Source of the DNA: Physcia stellaris | Taxonomy: Eukaryota; Ascomycota; Lecanoromycetes; Caliciales; Physciaceae | NCBI GenBank assembly: GCA_018902385.1 | Contig: JABSSW010000034.1 | Coordinates: 62,001 to 126,000 of the forward strand | DNA: 64,000 bases | Reading direction: 5' to 3' | Shown here: piece after piece, positions 49,002 through 60,282 of the stretch | Layout of the letters: the number at the start of each line of letters is the position of its first letter | How positions within the stretch are numbered: position 1 is the first letter of the stretch | Notes under the pieces: model-generated | Told to the model about the DNA's origin: nothing | Database searches by the model: none | Seen by the model: only the letters and a program-made list of their open reading frames with translations | Translations under genes and position numbers: made by a program

Positions 49002-49879
49002 TTAATTAGAGGTTATGTGTCCCCCGAGAATGTCCGCTGACTCATCCAAGTCCCACTCCCTCGCAAATTCCAGTGCGGTCTGGCCCAAGGTATTCCTCGC
49101 ATTCACATCTGCATTTCGTGCCAGAAGAAATTGGATTCCCTCTCTGTTCTGCACAAAAGTCGCACTGTGCAGCGGTGTCCCTCTTCCAAGACCTCTGCCG
49201 GCTGGCGCTCCATGCTTTTCGATGGCATTGATATTCATTCGTACAGTATCGAGCAAGAATGCCATCAATTCTATCCTCCCGGGCGTGGCATTCACTGCGC
49301 CTGCCGCGGCATGCAGAGCGTCGCTATCCTCGACCTTTGCACCATGCTCAAGCAGTAGATTGAAGACTTCCGGTGTGGAATTAGCGGCTGCGACATCGAG
49401 GATATTGAAACGACGCGAACCGCAGGTGTTTGGATTCGCGCCGTGGGTGAGGAAGAACCGAACGAGGGGCTCGAAAGGAATAACGTCTCTGGAAATCTTG
49501 TCAGCCCCGGAGAGAATTCTGCGGTGCCGATATATGGTAGCTTGGCATATTTCAAGCAAGGCGCACTGTTGCTGGTGCTGCTGTTGATGTCCCAGCCGTG
49601 GTCGAGAAAGACTTGGACCAAATCCGTGGAATTCTCCTCGACTGGGGCTAGATTGACGATATGAGAATGCAGCTCTGCTTCTTGATCTAGCAGCTACGAC
49701 ACTACATGAGCCCGATTGGCCATTAACGAATCAAAAAGAGGCTGGCGCAGATGTGAAGCTGTCAATTCTGATGGAGAAAGCTTCGCGCGCCATTGCTCTA
49801 CCAGGGCTTGGACCCGGCTAAGGTCGCCCTTTTTGGCGACTGTGAGAAGCTCGAGATCTGCGGTATGAAAATCCGACAT
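49002..49879 (-). pseudogene. Ankyrin-repeat protein gene with in-frame stop
   Basis: Start at 49879 (MSDFHTADLELLTVAKKGDL). The first repeat-like helices run to ANRAHVVS, where TAG (49694-49696) interrupts. The same frame continues directly as LLDQEAELHSHIVNLAPVEE and VQVFLDHGWDINSS. After a frame change, probably an intron near 49,500-49,590, come PLVRFFLTHGANPNT, NILDVAAANSTPEVFNLLLE, GTPLHSATFVQNREGIQFLL and GQTALEFAREWDLDESADIL. Relatives read VVSYLLDQG at the stop, so a tyrosine codon has probably become TAG. Small fungal ankyrin proteins of this layout are cytosolic and uncharacterised. Without the stop this would be roughly 270 residues. Confidence 0.65.
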
Positions 49880-49948
49880 TCTAATGGAAAGGCTAGAAGA
49901 TGAACGTTTTTCGGAATGAACTATGGGTCGATGCAGTGGGGAGATCAC

Positions 49949-50303
49949 AATGAGATAAGCTCAAAGTCCATGGCTAAGAGGAGCAACATCGAGTTCTCAC
50001 GATTTGGAACCTTCTAGTCAGCAGGCTGTGCTAGTTTCAAGAGGTTACATGATGTTGCGACAGGTGATTGTGCAACATAAGTATGGGACACTCCCACTAC
50101 TTTATCATCCCTTTACTCAGCCGCCACAAAATGCATTGTAAGTTTACATAAGCCGCCATCTCTCTCTTTGCTTTGCGCTAATCCCATCACTCTGAAAGCA
50201 GAGACTCATTGCTGCCCACCATCTTTCCAAGATACACATCCGCGCACCTTCCAGTCTCGAGTCGTCTGAGCTTGGAAGGGGATGCTACTACCGCAGTGCT
50301 GAA
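49949..50303. other. Promoter region of the small secreted peptide gene
   Basis: No gene. The divergent ankyrin pseudogene lies to the left and the peptide gene to the right. Confidence 0.4.
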
Positions 50304-50310
50304 TATAAAA
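50304..50310 (+). promoter_or_regulatory. TATA box of the small secreted peptide gene
   Basis: TATAAAA, 115 bp upstream of the ATG at 50419. Confidence 0.5.
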
Positions 50311-50418
50311 GACCTGAATTATTCGCACATGAAGAAAAACTTCACCAGATTCTCCACTCCACTCTTTACCCTAGCCTATCAGTGATCTGCACAATCTCAC
50401 CGCCTTACCACTACCGCC

Positions 50419-50640
50419 ATGAAGTCGCTCATCGCCCTCACGCTCACCTCCCTCCTCCTCTTTACCCAAACCCTAGCCGCACCCCTGAGCGAGGACCTCC
50501 TCCTAAAGCGAGTCGCAGTCGCCCAGCCTCTAGAAGCTCGGCTCCCAGCGCCAGAGGCCGGGTTGGAAGCCCGGAGATACCCGCCTGACTGGAAGCGTGA
50601 GGCTGAAGCCCAGGCTGGTTGCGCGCCCCATTGTATCTGA
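50419..50640 (+). CDS. Small secreted Kex2/Ste13-type peptide precursor, alpha-pheromone-like
   Basis: 73 residues, single exon. Signal peptide 1-~20 (MKSLIALTLTSLLLFTQTLA). Dibasic sites are KR at 30-31, RR at 52-53 and KR at 59-60. The last is followed by EAEA (61-64) and a nine-residue C-terminus, QAGCAPHCI. KR plus EAEA is the classical processing signature of alpha-factor-type pheromones: Kex2 cuts after KR and Ste13 dipeptidyl aminopeptidase removes Glu-Ala pairs. Filamentous-ascomycete pheromones are typically 9-11 residues with two cysteines and Trp ends (WCxxxGxxCW). Here there are two cysteines but closer spacing and no Trp, and only one copy. It may be a diverged pheromone or another secreted signalling peptide. 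A GTAAGT...CTAAC...TAG interval (~50,678-50,731) downstream suggests a 3'-UTR intron. Confidence 0.7.
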   Translation: MKSLIALTLTSLLLFTQTLAAPLSEDLLLKRVAVAQPLEARLPAPEAGLEARRYPPDWKREAEAQAGCAPHCI

Positions 50641-51845
50641 GAGAGGATGAGGTCGAGGACACATTTGTGGTAGTGTGTAAGTCGGAAGTCTTCTTGCTTG
50701 GAGAATGATGGGAGTCTAACAGAGCTGTAGATTGAGGGAAGAACTAGATGGAATGCGGAGCTGGTGGGAGGGCGTGGGGGGCTGGTAGTGGTGTGATTTA
50801 AGCGGATGGTGAGTGGTTGTGGATCGGCAGTGGGAGCCATGGATATGGTGGAATTCGTAGAATGAATGACATGACTATTCCTGCGTTATAGGGATTGGGG
50901 AGTGGCTCTTGAGTAGATTACTACATCCGCTGTCTTCGTTTCATACAGTCCAGACACGCTGTTTGCTGGTTTAGCCAGAAGGATAATAGTTCGCTGCAAG
51001 ATCTTAAGGCGTTGAGAATGATGTTCGAAAGACGCACTATTGAACGATTGAATTCTGCATCATGTCAATATCTTCACGCAAAATGCACGAGGATTAGCCA
51101 CCATAAAGATACATGTGAAATGGAATGACCTTAGAGATTGTCGAAGCTCGAAGAATCCCAGAAATGCCTAATCTGTTTACAAGAATAGACTGAGATGTGG
51201 CGATGCTATCTGAAATAAAACCTCAACCCCGAGAGAGCCCACTTGGGAATCCCAAGCCCTAGAGTTAGACTATTTACTGCTTTTGGATAGACAGCCATAA
51301 GGTAACCCCCTTGAACCTATTGATTTATCACGATGCTTACAATGCATGGTTGAGATCAAATCCTCCGAAAACCACTAAGTCAGACAAGGGTGATATCACC
51401 GCTGGTGTAAATTGGGGATGATCATAGGCACACTCGGTTTGTGGAATGAGCATCTCGCTGTATGTACCAGCTAGTTTTGAAGCTCGTGATCCCAGATTTG
51501 AACGGTGTCTCTTCGTGTTTGAAACTAAAGCGTCCACAATATATACGAGAGCATTTGAAGCAAATACGCAAGCTTTTAACGTTGGAAAGAGAGGTAACAA
51601 ATCGGAATAGATGAAGTCTAGTGGATCTCAAACATCTGTTCATGTAGCTTCAAGGGGAGAGACAAGGTATCCCATGCACTGGTGCGGCACTTTGGTTATA
51701 GGTGGTACTTAGCTGAGAACCAACTAGAGCGATGCCCGGAAACGCCCCTAGAGCATTCTGCTGCCGGGAACCCGTAACCGTGCTCGCCGTGGAGTCTTAA
51801 GTGCCACCCTCCACCAGTGCATAGGATACGTCCTAGGCAACTCGA
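50641..51845. other. Intergenic, nothing recognised except a probable 3'-UTR intron
   Basis: GTAAGTCGG near 50,678 and CTAACAGAGCTGTAG near 50,717-50,731 look like an intron just after the peptide stop codon. The rest shows no gene. Confidence 0.4.
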
Positions 51846-52896
51846 CTACAACCATTGTTTGTTACCCAAATGGGAAATGAATGCGCCACCATCACCCTTC
51901 TCGATACTCGCATTCGTAAGGAGCTTCAGCATGCGATCTACTGACTCGTCAGGCTGGATAGGACCTTTCAAGTGGGGCGCATAGGCAGCGAATTTAGCAC
52001 CCATGGCCATCATGCCCTTGTTAGCTTCTTCGTCGCTTGGATCTATAACTAATCAGAGATAGTGCTGACAACATTTCGAAGTACTTTGAGGAACATACCT
52101 GGAGCATTCCCGGTATCGACATAGCCAGGGCTGATCGCCATGAATAGGATGCCTTCCTTCTTGTACAAAGCGTTGTAGTGGGCTACTGCCATATTGACAG
52201 CCGCCTTGCTGATGGCATAGGGCGCCGCCACATCCATTTCTACCTCATTGATGAAGTCCGTGGAGGCCAATCCGGTCGAGAGAGTCAAGACCTTCTTCGC
52301 GGTGCCTTTGCGGAGAAGAGGGACGAAGGCATTAATTGTCTGGATTACTCCGATGACATTGGTTCTGAAGCTGCTTGCAAGGTCTTCCACCAAGATGTCT
52401 GGGTCTTCTGGGCTGCCGTACTTGCAATATTAGTGTATATTTGAGTCAATATTCCCCGTGGGATCAATGCGAACTTACAAATCAGCAAGGGATTTGAAAG
52501 GACTGATCTTTGAGACGATGGCGCCATTGTTGATGAGGTAATCCAGCTTCCCTCCCACGATGGTCTCCACCTTGCTTGCCGCTGACTGGACCCACTTGTC
52601 AATATTTTACCGCGATAGTGCATATGGCTTCGCCTGAGAGGTCTTTACCTTCAAAGATTGATGGTTTACTATATCTGCTTCGATGAAGGTGGCGTTGCTT
52701 GGTAGCTTCTCCCCGTATCTGGATTCAGCTTCCTTGGGATTTCTAGCCAGGCCGACTACGATATTGTTGGCATCCTGGGACAATTGTCGCACAAATTCGA
52801 GCTTGTAAACGAACAATCAGTATGGTGCTGTCCTAACGCAAAGGTGCGATTTACCCCAATTCCTCTGGAGGCTCCTGCAATCACGTAAGCTGGCAT
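51846..52896 (-). CDS. Short-chain dehydrogenase/reductase (SDR), 5 exons
   Basis: Exons 52896-52855, 52801-52649, 52594-52479, 52412-52099 and 52048-51846 total 828 nt and close in frame to 275 residues, all GT...AG. Motifs in order: nucleotide-binding GASRGIG at residues 8-14, YLINNGA (the NNAG position), a central TNVIGVIQTINAFVPLL helix, the LTLSTGLAS strand with the catalytic Ser, and the catalytic YAISK (Y-x3-K), then SPGYVDTG. These define a classical SDR using NAD(P)(H). The C-terminus (FISHLGNKQWL) is typical of fungal SDRs of unknown substrate, about the usual 250-280 residues. It lies next to a Zn2Cys6 regulator on the same strand. A role in secondary metabolism is possible but not shown. 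Confidence 0.88.
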
Positions 52897-53740
52897 TTTG
52901 GGTGCTTGTATGACAATTTACAGTATATGATATGGCGGTGATATTCTTTGGAGAAGGAGATGTTGAAGTAATCGTGCCATGGGGAGAGTCTTATATGTTC
53001 AATCTCTCCTTCCTAAATCCCTGTTCGCTGCACATTGCTGACAAAGGTATCACAGTTCTCACGAATAGTTAATCTTCAATACAGGCCTACTGCAGCTGTG
53101 TTTTTGAGTAGAGAGGCGATGTTCATTGGATAGTCTTTGTGGCTTGGCAATATTGTTGAGACGCCAAGAACAAGTCTCGCAGAAAGTTGCCGATCAAAGA
53201 GGTGCTGCTTATGAATAGTGTAGTGCATTGCATCACGGGTCTGCAACAAATGCTTACCATATCACTTTCATTGCGAAGCCATGCATAATCCTGGTTACCA
53301 ATCCTCAACAGCTTCTCGCAGAAAGTTGCGAATTTAAAGCGCGCTACCACAAAGAATGCGCCGCCACGTAGCTATCGAAGTCCAATGAGCCATTATGGTG
53401 TGCGATAAGATACCGGTCCCACAACGTCACAAAAAAATGGCAAAGCTGCCTGCTGCGAGGAATTAGATGAAGTATAGCTTGCACATATGAAAGTCTGATC
53501 CGCGTACTGGTTGACAGTGCAGGGACCCTCGTCGGAAGACCTTGCTACGGTATCTGGGAACCTTGCTTCCGCCCGTTTTGCGCTGTTGATCAGTAATGAG
53601 TAGTAACAAGACACGATGAAAGACGACAGTAATTGCCGGATATGAGATCGCGGGCGGCGAAATGACACAAGTCAGCTTCTTCAACTCTCCCTGAGACGTG
53701 CAAAGTAGACTGTATGCCCTGGTATTTTCATATGTAATCA
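52897..53740. other. Intergenic, nothing recognised
   Basis: Short frames only. Two related segments (CTCGCAGAAAGTTGCCGATC near 53,177 and CTCGCAGAAAGTTGCGAATT near 53,314) show a small local duplication. Confidence 0.45.
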
Positions 53741-55598
53741 TCACCAGAAATTTGGAAGCTGGGAGCTAGCGCTTACAACAGACCCATACCTGAGCAATGG
53801 CTGGGCCGTTTTCGTAAGGTGAGAGTATGTAAAAAGGTCGTCCTGCTTCCAAATGCCTTTAATTAATCTCTCAGCCCATAAAATGTTGTCAGACTTTCGG
53901 TACTCTGCGGATCTTTTCAAGAGCTGAAGTGTCAACTGTCTCTGAGAATCTGTTTCTGCTTCGCAGCCAACAATAAACAATGGCCACGCGGCTGCGCACA
54001 TTTGGAGGCTCTCTAGAACGCTCATTGCATTTTGCACAAGGTTTGCCACTTTGACAGACGACCGGGTATTCCTTCTGCACGCTCGCTCAGAATATATCAA
54101 GGCTGCGAGTCGGTACAACTCTGCAGTCTCAAGAACGGCCTTTTCGTCTAGCATGCTACCTGGCGAGCCACGAAGTACTAGATCCTGGCGTAGCGCCAAC
54201 AATTGACTCTCTAGCTGATCCACGGCTTGGGTGTCTTGTGCGTCGGTGTCAGGTCCTTCAGTTGACAACGTAATGTCGCTTAACCTCGCAATAATGCTCA
54301 TCAATTCCATCGAGCAACCTGAAGATCCAATGATCTATCAATATCGCGTCAAAACTCAGTAGGGTATCCTCGGCTGAAATTCGATAACTTACTGCCATTT
54401 CAGATGAGGGCGCTGAAAGATACGGATCTTCCTCGCAGCGCTTCTGGGCGTACGACTTCTGCGGCCAGAATCGAAGCGAGAAGTTCGACAAAACGTTATG
54501 TGCGTATACCCAATCCATGAGAAAACTCGTAGCGGAATTCCGATCCTGGTTCCTAGATTCGGAAGCGATTGTTCGTGCCAGACGTTTTGCTCCGCAGAAA
54601 TGCGTGGTCCACTAGCTCTATGCGTATCAGCATCATTTGATGAAGATAGCCAAAGAAACTTAATTGACCCTGAGGAGTGTCTATTTCGATTTTCGGATAG
54701 AGAACATGCTTTACAGCAAGATTGCTATCCCAGCATCAATCTAGAAAGAAAAGCTAATCGGCCAACATGTATATTCACTCGTCGGGAATATTTCCCTCCT
54801 GAATCGAGAATCACTCATTATTCAGATCGGAAAAAGATATGTGGCCTACAGTAGATTTTCTAAAGTGAAATACTCCGAATGTAACCAGCAGCATGCTCGC
54901 TGCGAGCTGACAAAGACGATCCTTTAGTGTCCAAGAGGCCTCTATCGACTTAGAAAGTGCCTTGACTGCGGCAGCATTGTGCACTGAGGCTGCATCCCCT
55001 CCGTACAGCTGGCAGGCTGAAAAGGCAAGAATGGCTTGGATCACGGCGACAGAAGAGTCGGAAGGGTCAGAGAAAGCCATTCTGATGAGCACGTGCCGAA
55101 ATCCGTTTGAGTCATCATCGATGGTAGTGATCATCCGCGACGCCGTGGTCTCATAGTACGACAGCAGTTTCTGATGCTCGCCAGCGAGAGTACTCCAAGT
55201 GGTGCTCATGGGCCTGGAGACTGTTGGAGGCTGAGTCCAAGATCCAATATGGCTTTGAAGCTCTCCACTACTCAGTACCTCATGGTGCAGAGTAAGGTCC
55301 CAGAAAGTAGTATTGAGAAAGTTGGGTACCGCGCGTGCAAGTGGTGATCTACTGCGCTGGGGAGCAGCTGGGGATTGGACGATAGCTCTTCGACGATCAT
55401 TCCCTCTGGGCCACGAAAGTCGCAGCTCATAGCCAAGGCATTTCCTCTTAGTCGATACACAGACCTCGCACGCTGGGCGTCCCAAGTCACACCGGATCTT
55501 TCGATCTATCGAGTTCTTCAGTCACCAGAGCTCTTGTCAGCCCTCGTCAGCATACTTTTACATGTCCAGCAGCCCCGGTTTCCCGTTGTCCCCGGCAT
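53741..55598 (-). CDS. Zn2Cys6 transcription factor with fungal-specific C-terminal domain
   Basis: Exon 1 is 55598-55556 (MPGTTGNRGCWTCK). A 50-bp intron (GTATGC...GATAG) joins it to exon 2, 55505-54874, giving GCWTCKNRKIRCDLGRPACE then VCVSTKRKC, a perfect C-x2-C-x6-C-x6-C-x2-C-x6-C binuclear zinc cluster followed by GYELRLSWPR. Downstream the regulatory domain (Fungal_trans_2 type) includes LAGEHQKLLSYYETTASRMI, AILAFSACQLYGGDAA, FFGYLHQMML, FLMDWVYAHNVLSNFSLRFW, CAAAWPLFIVGCEAE and GIWKQDDL. Intron positions between 54,874 and 54,300 are not all resolved. Such proteins are nuclear activators that often control a nearby cluster. The SDR lies just downstream. A link to the peptide cluster 11 kb away is only a possibility. 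Confidence 0.85.
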
Positions 55599-56034
55599 AG
55601 CTCGAATGGATGTCCGGACTCCGGATGATGAAGTGACAGCTTCTGGGCTGAAGTCGGTTTCACACTACGATGTGACGGATGCTGGATTTGAATCACAAGC
55701 GCGAGAACTCAGTCACCGCCTGCTTTGTAATCACAGTATTACAGTATCCCTACTTGGTACGGATACGAACGGATACGAGTACGAGTACGAGTGGGTCCGG
55801 GCCAAGAGCCAGAGCCAAGATTGGTCGGAAACTTGTCGGGCCGAACTAATGCCAAGTCCTCCAAACACCGGGGAATCGTCCGTCATGGCGCCTGTCGTCA
55901 TCATGCATGACATTCGGTCAGGATGTTTCAGATGTTGATTCTCGAGCAGGAAAGTTCACCATCTGATCTTGTACTACAATCTCATAGCCAGAAAGATTTA
56001 TTGCCTGTGTGCGCGAACAATATACCCAACAGCC
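55599..56034. other. Shared divergent promoter region
   Basis: Between the minus-strand regulator and the plus-strand gene at 56035. Contains a GTACGGATACGAACGGATAC and CGAGTACGAG short-repeat stretch near 55,757-55,790. Confidence 0.45.
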
Positions 56035-56662
56035 ATGCCGCAACCTTCAGAAGACCAGAAGAAAGCCTTCTACGAAAGCTTGCCCGAAGACCAAAAGAGC
56101 AAGCAAACCTACAGCGAATGGGTCCAAGACGCTTATAACAATCAGTATGAGCAGTGGATGCCCTGGATAGAGGACAAGTACCTCGCCTGGTTTGGCACAG
56201 ACAACAAGGCCTCTTATGCTACCAAGGGTATGACCACTGGCTTCATCCTCCCTGTTTCATGCCGAACAATCGCTCAATCTGCGACCTCGCTAACATGAGT
56301 CCTTAGACACACTTGACAAGACCAAAGTCACCGGCATCTCGCAAGTCGACAATCTTCAAGACGGCGTGAACAACCTTGTTTCAGGGCAGATCGGAAAGGA
56401 GGGACTGCTCGCTCCGGTCGGAAATGCTGCATCCAAGGAAGGCGTAAACCGTGCGGAGCGAGGTGGAAAAGATGAACAAGGCACATACGGTGGCGCAGCA
56501 TCTTCGATCACAGACCCAGTGGCCAAAAACGCAAAAGGAGCTGGCGAAGGGCTGGTTGGTGGTGCGCAATCGGCAGGAGGCACCGCGGCGGACGGTGCCA
56601 AAGGTGTGAGTGGCTACGTCGGTGGGCTATTCGGTGGCGGAGAGAAGAAGACGGAATCTTGA
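56035..56662 (+). CDS. Conserved fungal small soluble protein, Gly/Ala-rich C-terminus, 2 exons
   Basis: Exon 1 56035-56227, 79-bp intron (GTATGA...CTAAC...TTAG), exon 2 56307-56662; 549 nt, 182 residues, frame closed. The N-terminal part is MPQPSEDQKKAFYESLPEDQ with two Trp-rich segments (EWVQDAYNNQYEQWMPWIED and KYLAWFG). The central part is DTLDKTKVTGISQVDNLQDG then VNNLVSGQIGKEGLL. The C-terminal ~80 residues are Gly/Ala/Lys-rich (GGAQSAGGTAADGAKGVSGY). There is no signal peptide or membrane helix. It resembles an uncharacterised family widespread in Pezizomycotina, with an LEA-like composition at the end. Function unknown. Confidence 0.8.
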
Positions 56663-58677
56663 AGGGTTTCTGACAAGGGACGGAGCTTTTGAAGCGTGGT
56701 GCGATGTGTTTTGTCTAGTGAGTGTGTTCGCTGATGATCACAATAGAAATGAATGATCTTACTGCTCTCCTGTTCTCATGTAGCACTAGCTGAGCTCCCA
56801 CGGTTAACCACCAAAGTACAATCAATATCATACAACCACCGTCGTAAGCTTAATTGCGCGGTCACTACTGTAGACCTGACTTTTTTTCTATGGCCACCAG
56901 GAAAACCGCGAGCTTCTCCACCATTGCCGACAAATTTACTTACGTAGACAAACAAGACGAGACTTGGAAAATGGAATGCACGATGTAAGGGGAAGCTGGC
57001 GGGCCCTCGTCTTACTCCAATGCTCATGCTAGATGCTGCACTGGTATAGATTGCTGAGGCCAAGCATGAAACGTGCGGGATATAGTCACTGGGATGAGTG
57101 GGGTCTCAAGGCTCGATAATCGCTGGCTCGATGGTGATGGAAGAGCTGGGATTGCGACGAGGGATTTTCCTGGACATCTCTCTTGCGCTTGGCGATACAG
57201 CAAATCTGCAAGTCTAATCGGGTATCCAGATCCGGCGGCTGTAGGCCAAACATATTCCCGGCGAGCATATCAATCTCGAATTTCTACTGCTTTGCATGCT
57301 GACCTTCCGCTCAGCAAAGGGCATAGGGTATCTCGGATGTTTTCTATTACTACGGTGCTACTACACTTTTGATACTTTCTTTCATGTGCTCTCGCTTACT
57401 CTCCAGATAGCTTTACCTCCACTGGTTCCACGCGCTCGAGCCGACAAACCCACGTCAAAGCTATGCAGCCTTACCATCGGAAGTGAAAGTCGAAACGGCG
57501 GAGATGCAGAATGCAGACTTAGCCTAATATACCATGTCAAAGCCGGAGTTATCGGCGGATAAGTGACCAGGCAGATGCAAACCTACGCCGAAAAACCCTT
57601 GAAGTGGAGCTCAGTTCGAATCTTGATAGCTCCGCTGGAACTTCCCGGGTAAATACGAGGAGGCTACCATAGCGCTCCCTGCACCTCCAGAGCGGATGTG
57701 GTTCCAAGAAAGCTTCCCACGACTTTGGCCCAGGGTACTTTCGATATCACCATTGCCACCCAATCACTATAAGCGGTCATGCTGCGTAATACTCTTAGCT
57801 CTGAATAGCAATAGGAGGAGCTCTCGTGCTTGGTTTTCAGCCTCCAAATACCGTTCAATAATCAGGATTCTGGATGGGCGTCCTCGAGGAGGATTGCAGA
57901 GTTCTGACATCGTATTCCCATGATGAGAAAGTTGGGATCTGCAAAGTTATCTCATGAATTCCCAGGAACCCATTTTTCCCTGCGAGCAATTAATACTAAA
58001 CCACGCTAATGCTCGTTCGCTTCATCGCTATGCAATATCACCAATTATAGAAAATGTTACCCACGAGCCGGCAATCGCAAACTGTCATGGCGGTTTCGCC
58101 TCCGCAGCAAAAGACCCAGGAAGTGAGTGACATTATGAAGGTTCGATTGCCCTCAGTCTATGCGACAAACCACTCGTCGATCAAGGCTCGGAGATAGCTC
58201 TCCAGGAACAATAGCCAATGAAGCTTGGAGATAGATTGGTCAACGTACGAGCCTTCGCAAATACGCAGACGACGAAGTGAGAAGAGAAACTGGGAAGGTG
58301 TCAGCCCAAACAACCGATAATAGGGTTCAAATTACCCCAGCCACACACTTTCGCCTGCTCAAAGCTCCATATGTTTTTCTGGTCATATATGTCAATGGGT
58401 TCGTTGCTTGGTGGCCATCAGTTTTCAAGCATCAAAACATCTGACCTGCCCAGATCGTCTTGTTCACGGTGAGTGTCAATTGGTGACAAATCCTCGAGCG
58501 CTTCTTGAAAATGAAGATCTGAAATGATCTAGCTTAGATTGTCTCTGTGTGATAACTTGACCAGCTCAGAAGCACAGTGCATGAGAATACTCCGCCACGA
58601 GACTTAATACTACGTCCGTGCGAGATCTGAAACACCACTATGCCGGCTGGAAGAACGGCGATGGTCGTAGCGCCTAG
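56663..58677. other. 2-kb intergenic region, nothing recognised
   Basis: No frame with domain support on either strand. Confidence 0.45.
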
Positions 58678-58735
58678 GTGATGGTGATGGTGATTAGTGA
58701 TTGGTGATGGTGATGGTGATGGTGACGGTGATGCA
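58678..58735 (+). repeat. GATGGT microsatellite
   Basis: Imperfect hexamer/trinucleotide run GGTGATGGTGATGG with a few interruptions. Confidence 0.85.
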
Positions 58736-58958
58736 AAGAGATCGGGGGATCTGACATCAGCCACCATTAGTTCGGAGGATTCCTGTGAATCGGGTTGCGT
58801 GACAGGGGTGCTCTTGGTAGAGGCGACGCAGTCACGCAAAATACGAAGTGGCAGGGCACGGACTCTGGGTATCTTCTACCAGGATTACTGTACCTTCTCT
58901 TCAGTGTTCTCCCAGCCATACTTCCTTTTTCAAGGACGTGCGGAAATACGAGCCAGAG

Positions 58959-58965
58959 TATAAAG
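58959..58965 (+). promoter_or_regulatory. TATA box of the WSC gene
   Basis: TATAAAG, 135 bp upstream of the ATG at 59094. Confidence 0.45.
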
Positions 58966-59093
58966 GACCAGACCACGGCTCCGTATACCTCTCATAAGTT
59001 CATAACATCCAGAAACTTATCAGAATACACACCTCGGCAATCCTCTCAATCGATCACTGAAAACCACGAGTCTCTACGTCCTTTTCCGTCAAC

Positions 59094-59773
59094 ATGAAGA
59101 GCACGATCCTTGGCGCCATTGGCGTTCTCCTTTCCGCATACCCTGCTAACGCAACACCATTGCAATCCCTGGAACCCCGAGCCGCTACTCCCCTAGCTGG
59201 CTATAACTACTCAGGATGCTACACCGAGGCCACAAACCAGCGCGCCTTGACCGGCAGCCAATATTTCGACGACACCCTAACCGTCGAGAAGTGCGCAGCC
59301 GCCTGCGTAGCCTTCGCCCGATTCGGCGTCGAGTACGGCCGCGAATGCTACTGCGGCGATGCCCTCAATGCCGGAAGTGTCCAGGCCCCGTGGGTGATTG
59401 CAGCTTCCCTTGTCCAGGCAACAAGAATGAAACCTGCGGCGCTGGCAATCGTCTCGACGTGTATCGGAAATCCAGCGTACCTCCTAACCTGGCCTATACC
59501 GCCAAGGGTTGCTACACCGACAACCCCAACAGCCGCACCCTTGCCGCTACTTCGACTGAGAACAATGGCATGACGGTTGAAATTTGCAGTGCCACCTGCC
59601 AAGCGTATGCTTATTTCGGTGTTGAGTACTTCCGTGAGTGCTATTGCGGTAATACGATTGCACCTGGCGGCGTCCCGGCCCCGGCTGCTGAATGCGATTC
59701 GCCGTGCAGTGGGAATAGTGCGGAGAAGTGCGGAGGCAATAGCAGGTTGAACCTATACCAGTACAACAAATAG
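59094..59773 (+). pseudogene. Secreted protein with two WSC domains, one-base frameshift
   Basis: The frame from 59094 begins with a signal peptide (MKSTILGAIGVLLSAYPANA) and the first WSC domain (YSGCYTEATNQRALTG, TVEKCAAACVAF, GRECYCGDALNAGSVQAP). At about 59,383-59,391, in CAGGCCCCGTGG, the reading shifts by one base. The next frame continues the domain exactly (VGDCSFPCPGNKNETCGAGN, RLDVYRK) and then a second WSC domain (KGCYTDNPNSRTL, ECYCGNTIAPGG, SPCSGNSAEKCGGNSRLNLY), ending at 59773. A single missing C in the CCCC run explains it: either a real pseudogene or a sequence error. With the frame joined it would be ~226 residues. WSC domains bind carbohydrate and occur in cell-wall sensors and secreted wall proteins. 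This one has no membrane helix. Confidence 0.85.
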
Positions 59774-60282
59774 GCTCCAACTCCGTCAGCAACGCGAAGC
59801 ACCTCGAGTTCTCAATGCCATGCCCGTGGAGATGTGCACCAGCGATTGCTTGGATTGGGTCTGCTATGGAGCGAGTATGATTGAGAAGCTATTGGCAGGT
59901 TGTGCTCTGACGGTACATTGACATGCACCTTCGTCTGCCCCAGGACTAGTTGTGGGATTTTTGGGAGTTTTTAGGAGTCACTGAGATGGCTTATGTCTTT
60001 CCTTCTTGCAGCGGACACCTGATGGAGAATTCGGTCGGAATTTGACAGGGGGGATGGTGCTCATAGACTTAGAAATTTCATATGCATTGCTTATGATAAC
60101 ATAGATCACACTCATTTACTGATGATATGCTCAGGCTCATGTGCCCCTTATTTCACTGAAACCTGACTTCCTGGCAATTACTAACGCATATCGTAGCATC
60201 AGCAGTGTCGATGCCAATTACAAACATGGGGGATTGAGCTGTGACGATCTTGGCTTCGGGTACCGTTTGCTGCCAGTCCGTT
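59774..60282. other. Intergenic between convergent genes
   Basis: Terminator region of the WSC gene and of the minus-strand CFEM gene; nothing else recognised. Confidence 0.4.

Noticed and set aside
53741-55598. Assigning the Zn2Cys6 factor as regulator of the peptide cluster
   Set aside because: It is ~11 kb away with pseudogenes and unrelated genes between, and no shared promoter motif was seen. Left as a possibility only.
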